Assembly (NCBI RefSeq): GCF_003386285.1
Contig: NZ_QPNC01000007.1
Span: 31,787-95,786, forward strand
Source: Nocardiopsis sp. FIRDI 009
Lineage (GTDB): Bacteria; Actinomycetota; Actinomycetes; Streptosporangiales; Streptosporangiaceae
Direction of reading: 5' to 3'
Length of the DNA stretch: 64,000 bases
The position numbers and the translations under genes were made by a program. Positions 1 to 9,864 of the stretch are shown piece after piece. The notes under the pieces were generated by a model. It was given only the letters and a program-made list of their open reading frames with translations, had not been told where the DNA came from and ran no database searches. How positions within the stretch are numbered: the first letter of the stretch is position 1; each line of letters begins with the position of its first letter.

Positions 1-308
1 GCCTCGGCGTAGGTGATGGAGCTGCCCTGCCTGATCACCTGGTCGTGCAGGACGTCCCCGCCGGGTATCCGGACGAAGACGTTGCTGGACTCGCCGATGA
101 CGCGCACGTAGAGCACGCCCATGTTCTCCGGTTCCTCCCCGTCGGAGGAGGCTCCTGACGCGTTGGCGCTGACGCTGGCGCCGTCGCTCGGCAGCGACCG
201 GTAGAGGAAATAGCCCCCGAGGGCCACCAGAGCGACCAGGAGCAGGACGGCTCCGACGATGGCCATCACCTGGCCAACGCCGCGCGGATCATTCCTGTGC
301 CTTCCCAC
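1..308 (-). CDS. membrane-anchored protein, partial (RodZ C-terminal-like)
   Basis: This gene runs off the left edge, so only about 100 N-terminal residues are visible. From a GTG at 308 there is a short basic head, one strong transmembrane segment (about residues 18-36) and a Ser/Gly/Glu-rich linker. A beta-rich stretch then starts (VLYVRVIGESSNVFVRIPGG), followed by a Gly-Ser turn. That pattern resembles the extracytoplasmic DUF4115 domain of RodZ-type proteins, but only its beginning is present. An alternative start is ATG at 264, which would leave almost no cytoplasmic head. It is divergent from fba. Family assignment is tentative; membrane anchoring is clear. Confidence 0.55.
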   Translation of the reverse strand, partial: MGRHRNDPRGVGQVMAIVGAVLLLVALVALGGYFLYRSLPSDGASVSANASGASSDGEEPENMGVLYVRVIGESSNVFVRIPGGDVLHDQVIRQGSSITYAE

Positions 309-482
309 GGCGTTGAATGTAGCGTGTATCACGGAAAAAAGCGACAGCAGATGCCCGACTACCTCACGTGATCATCAATCCGGGCACTTATGTACGGATG
401 GCGCACGATCCGAAGGCAGTGTTCCGTGGGACTTCCGGAAAACGCGACCACGAAACGCACATACGCGCCCGCACTGGGTTAA

Positions 483-498
483 TTTGGTCTAGACCTGT
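483..498. promoter_or_regulatory. DasR-type (dre) operator upstream of fba
   Basis: TTTGGTCTAGACCTGT contains the palindromic core TGGTCTAGACC, which matches the Streptomyces DasR-responsive element (consensus ACTGGTCTAGACCACT). It abuts a candidate promoter, TTGAAG (498-503) and GATACT (520-525) with 16-bp spacing, so a bound repressor would cover the -35 box. The remainder of the 309-673 gap shows no gene. Confidence 0.5.
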
Positions 499-673
499 TG
501 AAGGGCTCTGCACATTCGGGATACTGGATTCACACCTGGTGGACACCCCGGACGCGGCCCTCCCCTTGGGTCATCCCCCGGCGGCCGGCCTCCACCGGGG
601 CAACGCACGTGGGGTGCCGCCGGGCGAAGGACCGGTGGCCGCTCGCTCAAGGCCGACTCCAGGGAGAGTAAGC

Positions 674-1696
674 ATGCCCATCGCCAGCCCCGAGGTCTAC
701 ACCGAGATGCTGAGCCGCGCGAAGTCCCAGGGCTTCGCCTACCCGGCGATCAACGTGACCTCGAGCCAGACACTCCACGCCGCCCTCCGCGGCTTCGCGG
801 AGGCGGAGACCGACGGCATCGTCCAGATCTCCACCGGCGGCGCCGAGTTCCTCTCCGGAGCCTCGGTCAAGGACATGGTCACGGGTTCCGTCGCCTTCGC
901 CGAGTTCGCGCGCGTGGTCGCCGACAAGTACCCCGTGAACGTCGCCCTCCACACCGACCACTGCCCCAAGAACAAGCTCGACGGCTTCGTCCGGCCGCTC
1001 CTGGAGATCTCCAAGGAGCGCGTCGCCCGCGGCCAGGAGCCGCTGTTCCAGTCCCACATGTGGGACGGCTCGGCCGTCGAGCTGGAGGAGAACCTCCAGA
1101 TCGCGGAGGAGCTGCTCGCCGCGTCGAAGGCCGCCCGCACGATCCTGGAGATCGAGGTCGGCGTCGTCGGCGGCGAGGAGGACGGTATCGTCGGCGAGAT
1201 CAACGAGAAGCTCTACACCACCCCCGAGGACGCCCTGCGCACCGCCGAGGCCCTGGGCCTGGGCGAGAAGGGCTACTACATGACGGCCCTGACCTTCGGC
1301 AACGTGCACGGCTCCTACAAGCCGGGCTTCGTGAAGCTGCGCCCGGAGGTCCTCAAGGAGGCCCAGGACGCGGTGGGCAAGAAGTACGGCAAGGCCAAGC
1401 CGTTCGACTTCGTGTTCCACGGCGGGTCCGGCTCGACCCTGGAGGAGATCCACGAGGCCATCGAGTACGGCGTGGTGAAGATGAACATCGACACCGACAC
1501 GCAGTACGCCTTCACCCGCCCCGTGGTCGACCACATCATGCGCAACTACGACGGCGTGCTCAAGGTCGACGGCGAGATCGGCAGCAAGAAGGCCTACGAC
1601 CCGCGCTCCTACGGCAAGGCCGCCGAGGCGGGCATGGCCGCGCGCGTCGTGGAGGCGGCCCAGCAGCTGAAGTCCGCCGGCAACAAGATGAAGTAG
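674..1696 (+). CDS. fba: class II fructose-bisphosphate aldolase
   Basis: It interconverts fructose-1,6-bisphosphate with dihydroxyacetone phosphate and glyceraldehyde-3-phosphate in cytoplasmic glycolysis and gluconeogenesis. The 340-residue length is normal for the zinc-dependent class II family. HTDHC at residues 93-97 carries the catalytic Asp and a zinc-binding His. A Gly/Ser-rich phosphate loop (VFHGGSGST) and the NIDTDTQYAF block follow near the C-terminus. The ATG at 674 has a GGGAGAG ribosome site 5 nt upstream; longer upstream reading frames lack family similarity. A single gene followed by a hairpin. A dre-like site upstream suggests a link to amino-sugar control. Confidence 0.95.
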   Translation: MPIASPEVYTEMLSRAKSQGFAYPAINVTSSQTLHAALRGFAEAETDGIVQISTGGAEFLSGASVKDMVTGSVAFAEFARVVADKYPVNVALHTDHCPKNKLDGFVRPLLEISKERVARGQEPLFQSHMWDGSAVELEENLQIAEELLAASKAARTILEIEVGVVGGEEDGIVGEINEKLYTTPEDALRTAEALGLGEKGYYMTALTFGNVHGSYKPGFVKLRPEVLKEAQDAVGKKYGKAKPFDFVFHGGSGSTLEEIHEAIEYGVVKMNIDTDTQYAFTRPVVDHIMRNYDGVLKVDGEIGSKKAYDPRSYGKAAEAGMAARVVEAAQQLKSAGNKMK

Positions 1697-1704
1697 TCGG
1701 GGCG

Positions 1705-1725
1705 GTGCCCGCGTCAGGCGGGCAC
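1705..1725 (+). terminator. hairpin after fba
   Basis: Perfect 8-bp inverted repeat GTGCCCGC / GCGGGCAC with a 5-nt loop, 8 nt after the fba stop. No T-run follows, which is common in actinomycetes. Confidence 0.6.
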
Positions 1726-1777
1726 GGTACGCCACGGGGTGTCCGGGCGCGGGAAAGCGCGCGGACGCCCCTTCGTG

Positions 1778-1883
1778 TTTTCCACAGGCTTTCCACAGCC
1801 CCGGACGCGAATTCACCACACACCGAGGGCACATTAGCCAACAAAACATGACCAATCACCCAGCAGAAAGAAGGTTGTCCACA
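1778..1883. other. cluster of DnaA-box-like sequences
   Basis: Three 9-mers resemble the actinobacterial DnaA box TTGTCCACA: TTTTCCACA (1778-1786), CTTTCCACA (1789-1797) and a perfect TTGTCCACA (1875-1883). They lie in a relatively AT-rich gap between fba and a small secreted protein gene. No replication gene is nearby, so this could be a titration or regulatory site rather than an origin. Confidence 0.35.
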
Positions 1884-1954
1884 CCCCCGTTTCAGCGATG
1901 CACGCCCGGGAATTCTCCTCAACGCCCCTCCCCCTCAGCAGAGAATGAGGAAAA

Positions 1955-2359
1955 TTGAAGACCAGGAACAGCATCGCGAGCACCGTGGCGGTCGGCGTAC
2001 TGGCGGCAGGCGTCGCGCTCGTCGGAACCTCCGCGACGGCGTCGGCCGGAACCGGGACGGCGGTCGGCCGCGCGGTCGCCGCGTGCGGCCTCGGGGCCAA
2101 CATCCCGAGCCAGTACGGGAACATGATCTCCGGTAGCGGATCGCGTACCGAGTGCGGTGGAACGGTGACCCTCACCGTCGAGATCCGCAAGCACCGTCGA
2201 GCCTGGCCCGACCTGGCCGTGGCCGAAACCACCAGGACCAACTTCTCAACCGGAAGCCTCACGGCGCGCGGCGGCTGCGACGGAATGGGAACGTACTTCA
2301 CCGAAACCCGGAGTTCGACCGGAAACAAGGTCTCCTCGGCACGCGTCAAACGCTGCTGA
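1955..2359 (+). CDS. small secreted cysteine-containing protein
   Basis: A 134-residue protein of unknown function. It starts at a TTG with a GAGG ribosome site 5 nt upstream. A basic N-terminus, a hydrophobic core and an ASA-type cleavage site near residue 31 make a clear Sec signal peptide. The mature part has four cysteines (in AACGLG, TECGG, GGCDG and the C-terminal KRC), consistent with two disulfides, and many Thr/Arg residues. It stands alone between the fba hairpin and the ABC exporter genes, with a gap of about 60 bp to the latter. Secretion is well supported; no function is recognised. Confidence 0.7.
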   Translation: MKTRNSIASTVAVGVLAAGVALVGTSATASAGTGTAVGRAVAACGLGANIPSQYGNMISGSGSRTECGGTVTLTVEIRKHRRAWPDLAVAETTRTNFSTGSLTARGGCDGMGTYFTETRSSTGNKVSSARVKRC

Positions 2360-2422
2360 AGGGCACGACCGAAATCCCCATCTACCAGCACGTGAGTTCG
2401 ATGAGTGGAAACGGACGAGCCC

Positions 2423-3184
2423 ATGCGCGTCACCGCTGAGGACCTGGAATTCGGGTACCGGCGCGGAAGGAGGGTCCTGGACGGCCTCTCCTGGACCGTC
2501 GAGCCCGGCGTCACCGGACTGCTCGGGCCCAACGGGTCGGGCAAGACCACCCTGTTGTCGCTCCTGGTGACACTGCTCCCGGTCAGAAGTGGACGACTGC
2601 TCGTCGGTGACCACGACCTGGCCACCGCGAGTGGACGGGCGGGCGCGCGGAGAGCGTTGGGGTTCGTGCCCCAGCGCTTCTCCCTCGCCGGTGAACTCAC
2701 CGTGGCGGACACGGTCGCCTACGCCGCCTGGGCGCACGGGCTGGGCCGTCGGGAGTGCGGGGCCGCGGCGCTGCGGGCCCTGGACCTGGTCGACCTCACC
2801 GACCTCGCCCATCACCGCACCCGGACGTTGTCCGGGGGGCAGCGGCAACGGGTCGGGATCGCGGCGGCACTCGCCCACGATCCCGGGGTCCTGGTCCTGG
2901 ACGAGCCCACGGCGGGGCTCGACCCCGGGCAGCGGCTGCGGATCCGCGAGGTCGTCGCCCGGCTCGGACGGGACCGGACCGTCCTGGTCTCCACCCATCT
3001 CATCGAGGACGTCGCCCACCTGTGCTCGCGGGTCGGTGTCCTGGCCGGCGGCCGGATCGAGTTCCACGGAACCTTCCCCCAGTTGGAGGCGATGATCGAG
3101 GACGGCTCCGAGGGAAGCCCCCACGGTTCCGGGTTCGAGCGGGCCTACGACCGGCTGATCACACGGATCGGGGAACGCGCATGA
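2423..3184 (+). CDS. ABC transporter ATP-binding protein
   Basis: Cytoplasmic ATPase of an ABC exporter. The Walker A motif GPNGSGKTT, signature LSGGQRQRVGIA, Walker B VLVLDEPTAGLD and the switch His in STHL are all intact, so it should hydrolyse ATP. ATG at 2423 follows a GGACGAG ribosome site; a GTG at 2405 in the same frame is the alternative. The stop overlaps the start of the permease gene in an ATGA, indicating translational coupling. With the next two genes it forms one three-gene export unit. The substrate cannot be told from sequence; export of a lipid, peptide or drug are all possible. Confidence 0.88.
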   Translation: MRVTAEDLEFGYRRGRRVLDGLSWTVEPGVTGLLGPNGSGKTTLLSLLVTLLPVRSGRLLVGDHDLATASGRAGARRALGFVPQRFSLAGELTVADTVAYAAWAHGLGRRECGAAALRALDLVDLTDLAHHRTRTLSGGQRQRVGIAAALAHDPGVLVLDEPTAGLDPGQRLRIREVVARLGRDRTVLVSTHLIEDVAHLCSRVGVLAGGRIEFHGTFPQLEAMIEDGSEGSPHGSGFERAYDRLITRIGERA

Positions 3185-4497
3185 GGTCCACGCACCCCCG
3201 GAGCCGGATCTCGGCCCCCTTCTGGCCGCTGCCACCGGTGTTCGCGCTCGTTCCGGCCGCCCTCATCCTCGCCCTGACCCTCGCCGACACCTGGAACCAG
3301 CTGTCCTGGCGGGCGCTCGACTGGGTGTACCTGTCCGCCGAGGTGGGCGCGCTGGCCCGGCTCCCCGTCGTGGTGGCGGCGGGCGCCGCCGCCCTGGCGG
3401 CCGCCCGGTTCACCCGTCCCGGTCTGGTCTTCGCCCAGCGCTGGCAGCCGCGTGTGGCACGGGACGTCCCCTGGCGCCACTGCGCGGTGGTGACGGGATG
3501 GTGTCTGGCCGCCTACGCGCTGGGACTGCTCCCCCTCGCCCTCGCCGTCGCCGCGCACGGCGCGGGGACGCCGGATCCGATCGCGATCGCGGGCGCCCTG
3601 GCGGGCTTCGTCGCCCTGACCCTGTTCGGCTACCTGTGCGGCGTCGTCCTGCGCGGTCCGCTCGCCGTTCCCGTCGCGGTCGGCCTGGTGTTCCTCCTCG
3701 CCAGCCTGCCCCTGGTCGCGGACGCCTGGAGCGCGCTCTCCCTCCAACTGCCCGTCTCCCCCTCCCTGGGCACCCGGGAGAGCACGGCCGTCGGCCCCTA
3801 TCGGCTCGGGTTCTTCCTGCTGCTGGCCGTGGCGCTCGCGTGGACGGTCGCGGCGCTGCTGCGGACACCGCGACGGTTCTCGACCGGGCACGGCCTGGCC
3901 GTCGCGGCCGTCGCGGTGACCGTCGCCCTGCCGCACCTGCGGCCGTTCCCCCTCCTGGCGTACGACGGGGGCGGCGCCGAGGTCTGCACGGAGCGCGGGG
4001 GCGTCCGCTACTGCGTCCGTGAGGGGCACGAGGACGAGCTCGCCACGATCGTCGGCCTCACCGCTCCCGTCTTCGACGCCTACGGCCTCGCGGACGCGGC
4101 GCCCGCCGAGGTCCGCGACCTCAGTCTGGCCCGGAGCGACGCCGAGGTGGTGCGGAGGGGCCGACAGGGCACGCTCTGGGTGGACATACCCCCGGGATGG
4201 GAGCCGGAGCAGGAGGTCCCCTCGGTGGCGGCGGAGTGGCTGGTGCCCGACGTGTTCCGCTGCGGGTCCGGCGGCGTGGCCACTCTGGCGGCGGACGCAC
4301 CTCCCGAGGCGCGGCGGGCCGCCGTGGTGGAGGACCTCCGAGCCTGGCTGGTCAGCCGCGCCCACGGCGGCGGCCCGGTCGAGGACGGGGTGTTCTCCGG
4401 GGCCGCCCCCGCCCAGGTCCGGGAGTGGATCCGGCGTGACCGTGAACGCCTGGCGGCGTGCGAGGTGGCCCCGGAGGACCTGCCGTGGCGCACGTGA
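3181..4497 (+). CDS. ABC transporter permease with extracytoplasmic domain
   Basis: A 438-residue membrane partner of the preceding ATPase. About six to seven hydrophobic segments occupy residues 15-250. A hydrophilic C-terminal half of roughly 180 residues follows, with four cysteines, two of them in the short motif VCTERGGVRYC. This arrangement suggests a membrane domain followed by a disulfide-stabilised domain outside the cell. Its ATG overlaps the ATPase stop by 4 bp. No named permease family is recognised. The third gene starts inside its 3' end, which supports one transcript. Confidence 0.75.
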   Translation: MRSTHPRSRISAPFWPLPPVFALVPAALILALTLADTWNQLSWRALDWVYLSAEVGALARLPVVVAAGAAALAAARFTRPGLVFAQRWQPRVARDVPWRHCAVVTGWCLAAYALGLLPLALAVAAHGAGTPDPIAIAGALAGFVALTLFGYLCGVVLRGPLAVPVAVGLVFLLASLPLVADAWSALSLQLPVSPSLGTRESTAVGPYRLGFFLLLAVALAWTVAALLRTPRRFSTGHGLAVAAVAVTVALPHLRPFPLLAYDGGGAEVCTERGGVRYCVREGHEDELATIVGLTAPVFDAYGLADAAPAEVRDLSLARSDAEVVRRGRQGTLWVDIPPGWEPEQEVPSVAAEWLVPDVFRCGSGGVATLAADAPPEARRAAVVEDLRAWLVSRAHGGGPVEDGVFSGAAPAQVREWIRRDRERLAACEVAPEDLPWRT

Positions 4498-5144
4498 TCA
4501 CGCGGCCCTCCCTCCTGCCGATGGCCGGTGCGGTGCTCACCGCCCTGGTCGCGGCGGCGCTCGGGCTGGCGGCGGCGGGCGTCGTGGTGCCGGTGGCGGT
4601 GGTCGGCTGGCCGCACGAGGAACAGCGGATCCCCGTCGCGGAGCTGTGGTGCGTGTGCGCGGCCTCGGCGGGCGCGTGGTGGAACCGGCCCCGGCTGTGG
4701 GTCTGGGAGCGGCTGGGCGGCGCTCGCACCCGGCTGCGGGCGGCGGCGGTGGCCGCGGTCGGCGTGGCACTCCCCGTGCTGGCGGCCCTGGCCGTCCTGC
4801 CCGCGGCGGCAGCGGCCGAGCACCGGTGGCTGATGGTCACCAACGTCCTGTTCACGGCCTCCGCCGTGTACCTGCTGGCCCCCTTCCTCGGCCCCGTGGT
4901 CGCGGGGGCGGCCACGCTGACGGGCGTGTTCGCGGGCGCCGTCGCCTGCAACCTCGCCCCCGGGCTGAACCGGGTGGTCCCGTACGCGTACGCGGGCGGC
5001 GACGGGTGGGTCGTCCCGGACCTCCTGCCGGCGGGAGCGGTGCCCGGTCTGGCCGCCGCGGTGGCCTTGGCGGCGGTGGCCGTCCACGCCGCGACCCGGG
5101 GCACCACCGCCCGTGTGCACCTGGGCGGGGAGGCCGAGAGGTGA
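4485..5144 (+). CDS. integral membrane protein of the ABC export unit
   Basis: A 219-residue, highly hydrophobic protein with about six predicted membrane helices and almost no soluble parts. The GTG at 4485 is preceded by GGAGGA at 4473-4478 (6-nt spacing) and overlaps the upstream permease by 13 bp, so an earlier GTG at 4458 is unlikely. It is probably a second permease-type subunit of the exporter formed with the two preceding genes. No family is recognised, so the role rests on context and topology. Confidence 0.7.
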   Translation: MAHVITRPSLLPMAGAVLTALVAAALGLAAAGVVVPVAVVGWPHEEQRIPVAELWCVCAASAGAWWNRPRLWVWERLGGARTRLRAAAVAAVGVALPVLAALAVLPAAAAAEHRWLMVTNVLFTASAVYLLAPFLGPVVAGAATLTGVFAGAVACNLAPGLNRVVPYAYAGGDGWVVPDLLPAGAVPGLAAAVALAAVAVHAATRGTTARVHLGGEAER

Positions 5145-5151
5145 GCCCCGG

Positions 5152-5242
5152 GGTCCGCCCCGAACACGCGGAGGTCCGCCACGGACGGCGACAGCCTGGA
5201 CCGGGAGGCGTTCGGTCCGCCCCGAACGCCCGGAGGTCCGCC
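5152..5242. repeat. imperfect direct repeat around GGTCCGCC
   Basis: GGTCCGCCCCGAAC occurs at 5152 and again at 5214. Each copy is followed after a few bases by GGAGGTCCGCC. The two half-repeats are 62 bp apart in the non-coding gap between the ABC exporter and the DUF3151 gene. Confidence 0.5.
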
Positions 5243-5378
5243 CTGCGCTGCCCCGGCGGCGCGCGGGCCGAGGCATCGGGCGGGATCCTCCAGCCACGGG
5301 GGAGCGGCCTTCTCCACCTGTCGGGGGACACGTCTTCCCGACGCCCGGACCGCCCCCGCCCGGTGGCAGGATGGGCCC

Positions 5379-7276
<1,898 letters not shown>

Positions 7277-7324
7277 TCCGACGCCGCATAGTCAGTCCGT
7301 CTTCAACACGAAGAGGCCCCTGTA

Positions 7325-8575
7325 GTGAAAGCCCTCGTTCTCGGCGGCGGAGGCCGCGAGCACGCACTCGTCCGCGCTCTGTCCCTTGACCCGGGTGTCA
7401 CCAGTATTCACTGCGCACCGGGCAACCCCGGCATCTCGGACCTGGCCGAGAACCACGTGATCAACGTGACCGACGGCCTGGCCGTGACCGAGCTGGCCGC
7501 GCGCATCCGCGCCGAACTGGTCGTCATCGGCCCGGAGGCGCCGCTGGTGGCCGGGGTGGCGGACGCGCTGCGCGACCGCGGCATCCCGGTGTTCGGCCCC
7601 GACCAGGAGGCCGCGCGACTGGAGGGCTCCAAGGCGTTCGCCAAGGAGGTCATGGAGGCCGCCGGGGTGCCCACCGCCAGGGCGCGGGTGTGCCGCAACG
7701 CGGGCCAGGTCTCGGAGGCCCTCGACGAGTTCGGCGCCCCCTACGTCGTCAAGAACGACGGTCTGGCGGCGGGCAAGGGCGTCGTCGTCACCGAGGACCG
7801 GGCCGCCGCCGAGCAGCACGCGCGCGAGTGCGGCCGCGTGGTCGTCGAGGAGTTCCTCGACGGTCCGGAGGTGTCGCTGTTCGTGCTCAGCGACGGCGCC
7901 CACGCGCTCCCGCTGCTGCCCGCCCAGGACTTCAAGCGCGCCTACGACGGCGACCGGGGCCCCAACACCGGCGGTATGGGCGCCTACGCGCCGCTGCCCT
8001 GGGCTCCGGCGGGGCTGGTGGACGAGGTCATGGAGTCGGTCGTGCGGCCGACCCTCATGGAGATGAACCGGCGCGGGATGCGCTACCAGGGTCTGCTGTA
8101 CGTGGGGCTGGCGCTCACCTCGCGCGGTCCGCGCGTGGTGGAGTTCAACGCGCGCTTCGGCGACCCGGAGACCCAGGTCGTGCTGGACCGTCTGGCGACG
8201 CCGATCGGCGCGGTCCTCCAGGCCACCGACACGGGCGGCCTGGGCTCGATCGGCTCGCTGCAGTGGAAGCCCGGCGCGGCGGTGACCGTGGTCGTGGCGG
8301 CCGAGAACTACCCCGGCGACCCGGTCAAGGGCGACGTCATCGGCGGCCTGGACGCGGCGGACGCGCTGGACGGCGCCTACGTCCTGCACGCGGGCACCGC
8401 CTGGGACGGGGCCCACGACGTCAAGTCCAACGGCGGACGCGTCCTCAACGTGGTCGGCACCGGCGCCGACCTGCGGCAGGCCCGTGACCGGGCGTACGAG
8501 GCGGTGAGCCGGATCGAGCTGCGCGGCTCGTTCCACCGGACCGACATCGCCGAGCGCGCCGCGGCGGAGCTGTAG
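7325..8575 (+). CDS. purD: phosphoribosylamine-glycine ligase (GARS)
   Basis: An ATP-grasp enzyme joining phosphoribosylamine and glycine in step two of de novo purine synthesis. The N-terminal LGGGGREHAL motif, the ATP-grasp Lys in VVKNDGLAAGKGVVV and the metal-binding end VEFNARFGDPETQ are intact over 416 residues, the normal length. It starts with GTG at 7325; the Shine-Dalgarno-like GAAGAGG is somewhat distant. It lies 48 bp after purA and 12 bp before purC and is probably cotranscribed with them. Confidence 0.96.
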   Translation: MKALVLGGGGREHALVRALSLDPGVTSIHCAPGNPGISDLAENHVINVTDGLAVTELAARIRAELVVIGPEAPLVAGVADALRDRGIPVFGPDQEAARLEGSKAFAKEVMEAAGVPTARARVCRNAGQVSEALDEFGAPYVVKNDGLAAGKGVVVTEDRAAAEQHARECGRVVVEEFLDGPEVSLFVLSDGAHALPLLPAQDFKRAYDGDRGPNTGGMGAYAPLPWAPAGLVDEVMESVVRPTLMEMNRRGMRYQGLLYVGLALTSRGPRVVEFNARFGDPETQVVLDRLATPIGAVLQATDTGGLGSIGSLQWKPGAAVTVVVAAENYPGDPVKGDVIGGLDAADALDGAYVLHAGTAWDGAHDVKSNGGRVLNVVGTGADLRQARDRAYEAVSRIELRGSFHRTDIAERAAAEL

Positions 8576-8587
8576 GAGGCACACCGA

Positions 8588-9493
8588 ATGAGCGGCTTCG
8601 TCGTCCAGCCCCCGCACGTCGAGGTGGCGGGACTGACCCACCTGCACACCGGCAAGGTCCGCGACCTGTACGCGACCGCCGACGGCCGGCTCGTCATGGT
8701 CGCCAGTGACCGGGTCTCGGCCTACGACTGGGTCCTGCCCACGGAGATCCCCGGCAAGGGACGCCTGCTCACGCAGCTGTCCCTGTGGTGGTTCGACCAG
8801 TTGGCGGACCTGGTCCCGAACCACGTCGTCTCCGACGTCCCGCCCGAGGGCGCGCCCGCGTCCTGGGCCGGACGGACCCTGGTGTGCGAGCGGCTGGACA
8901 TGGTCCCGGTCGAGTGCGTGGCGCGCGGCTACCTGGCCGGCTCCGGCCTGGTCGAGTACCGCGCCGACCGCACGGTCTGCGGTGTGCCCCTCCCCGAGGG
9001 GCTGACGGACGGCTCGGAGCTCCCCGAGCCGATCTTCACCCCCGCCACCAAGGCCGAGGTCGGCGACCACGACGAGAACGTCCCGTTCGAGGTCGTGGCG
9101 GAGCGGCACGGGGCGGAACTCGCCGCCGAGCTGCGCGACCTGACCCTCGCGGTGTACCGCCGGGGGCGGGAGGTCGCCCGCGACCGCGGCGTCATCCTCG
9201 CCGACACCAAGTTCGAGTTCGGCCGGGACTCCGACGGCCGGCTGGTGCTGGCGGACGAGGTCCTCACCCCCGACTCCTCCCGGTACTGGCCCGCCGACGC
9301 GTGGGCTCCGGGCAGACCGCAGCCCTCCTTCGACAAGCAGATCCTGCGCGACTGGCTGGCCTCACCCGCCTCCGGGTGGGACCGGGGGGCGGACACGCCG
9401 CCGCCGGCACTCCCGGCCGAGGTGGTGGAGCGCACCCTGGGCCGCTACGTCGAGATCCACGAGCGTCTGACCGGCGCCAAACCCGAGCTGTGA
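8588..9493 (+). CDS. purC: SAICAR synthetase
   Basis: It catalyses ATP-dependent condensation of CAIR with aspartate in purine synthesis. At 301 residues it is the longer actinobacterial/fungal type. Diagnostic segments are GKVRDLY near residue 20, ASDRVSAYD, the ECVARGYLAGSG block, and DTKFEFG followed by DEVLTPDSSRYW. GGAGG lies 8 nt before the ATG at 8588, and the gene begins 12 bp after purD. No later purine genes follow, so the rest of the pathway is encoded elsewhere. Confidence 0.96.
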   Translation: MSGFVVQPPHVEVAGLTHLHTGKVRDLYATADGRLVMVASDRVSAYDWVLPTEIPGKGRLLTQLSLWWFDQLADLVPNHVVSDVPPEGAPASWAGRTLVCERLDMVPVECVARGYLAGSGLVEYRADRTVCGVPLPEGLTDGSELPEPIFTPATKAEVGDHDENVPFEVVAERHGAELAAELRDLTLAVYRRGREVARDRGVILADTKFEFGRDSDGRLVLADEVLTPDSSRYWPADAWAPGRPQPSFDKQILRDWLASPASGWDRGADTPPPALPAEVVERTLGRYVEIHERLTGAKPEL

Positions 9494-9864
9494 GGCGCGC
9501 GCGTGCGTGATCCGGCGCACGCGACGCCGCTTCCGCCCCGCGGAGCACGTATGGTGGTGAGGTCGCGTCCGGGCGCTGGAACATCGCCCGAGGCGCTGCC
9601 CCCACCCTGGTCTCTCCCGTCAGACTTATGCCACTTTGATGTTTTGTCGGGACTCTATCCGCGATCTGCGGGTATACCACGTTCTGGGCCGGTACACGCG
9701 GGTGGGTGCTATAGAGTCGTCGCGAGCACCGGTTCACTGGCCACGCAGGTCACGCGCACGATGGTCGCAACGTTCGAGGGGCCACCCGCGTCCAAACCGC
9801 ATACAAGCGAAGCCCGACGAGGGTGACCCTTTTTCACATCTGCCTCACAAAGGAGCACAAGAGC
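9494..9864 (+). other. long leader/promoter gap before the MurA-like gene
   Basis: About 370 bp without a credible gene. It is less GC-rich than its surroundings from 9625 on and contains a -10-like TATAGA at 9710-9715. A well-placed -35 is not obvious. AAAGGAG at 9849-9855 is the ribosome site for the next gene. Confidence 0.4.

Noticed and set aside
647..1855. 402-residue minus-strand frame opposite fba
   Set aside because: It is the antisense shadow of fba, rich in Val/Leu/Gly/Arg as expected from reversed codons, with no domain similarity.
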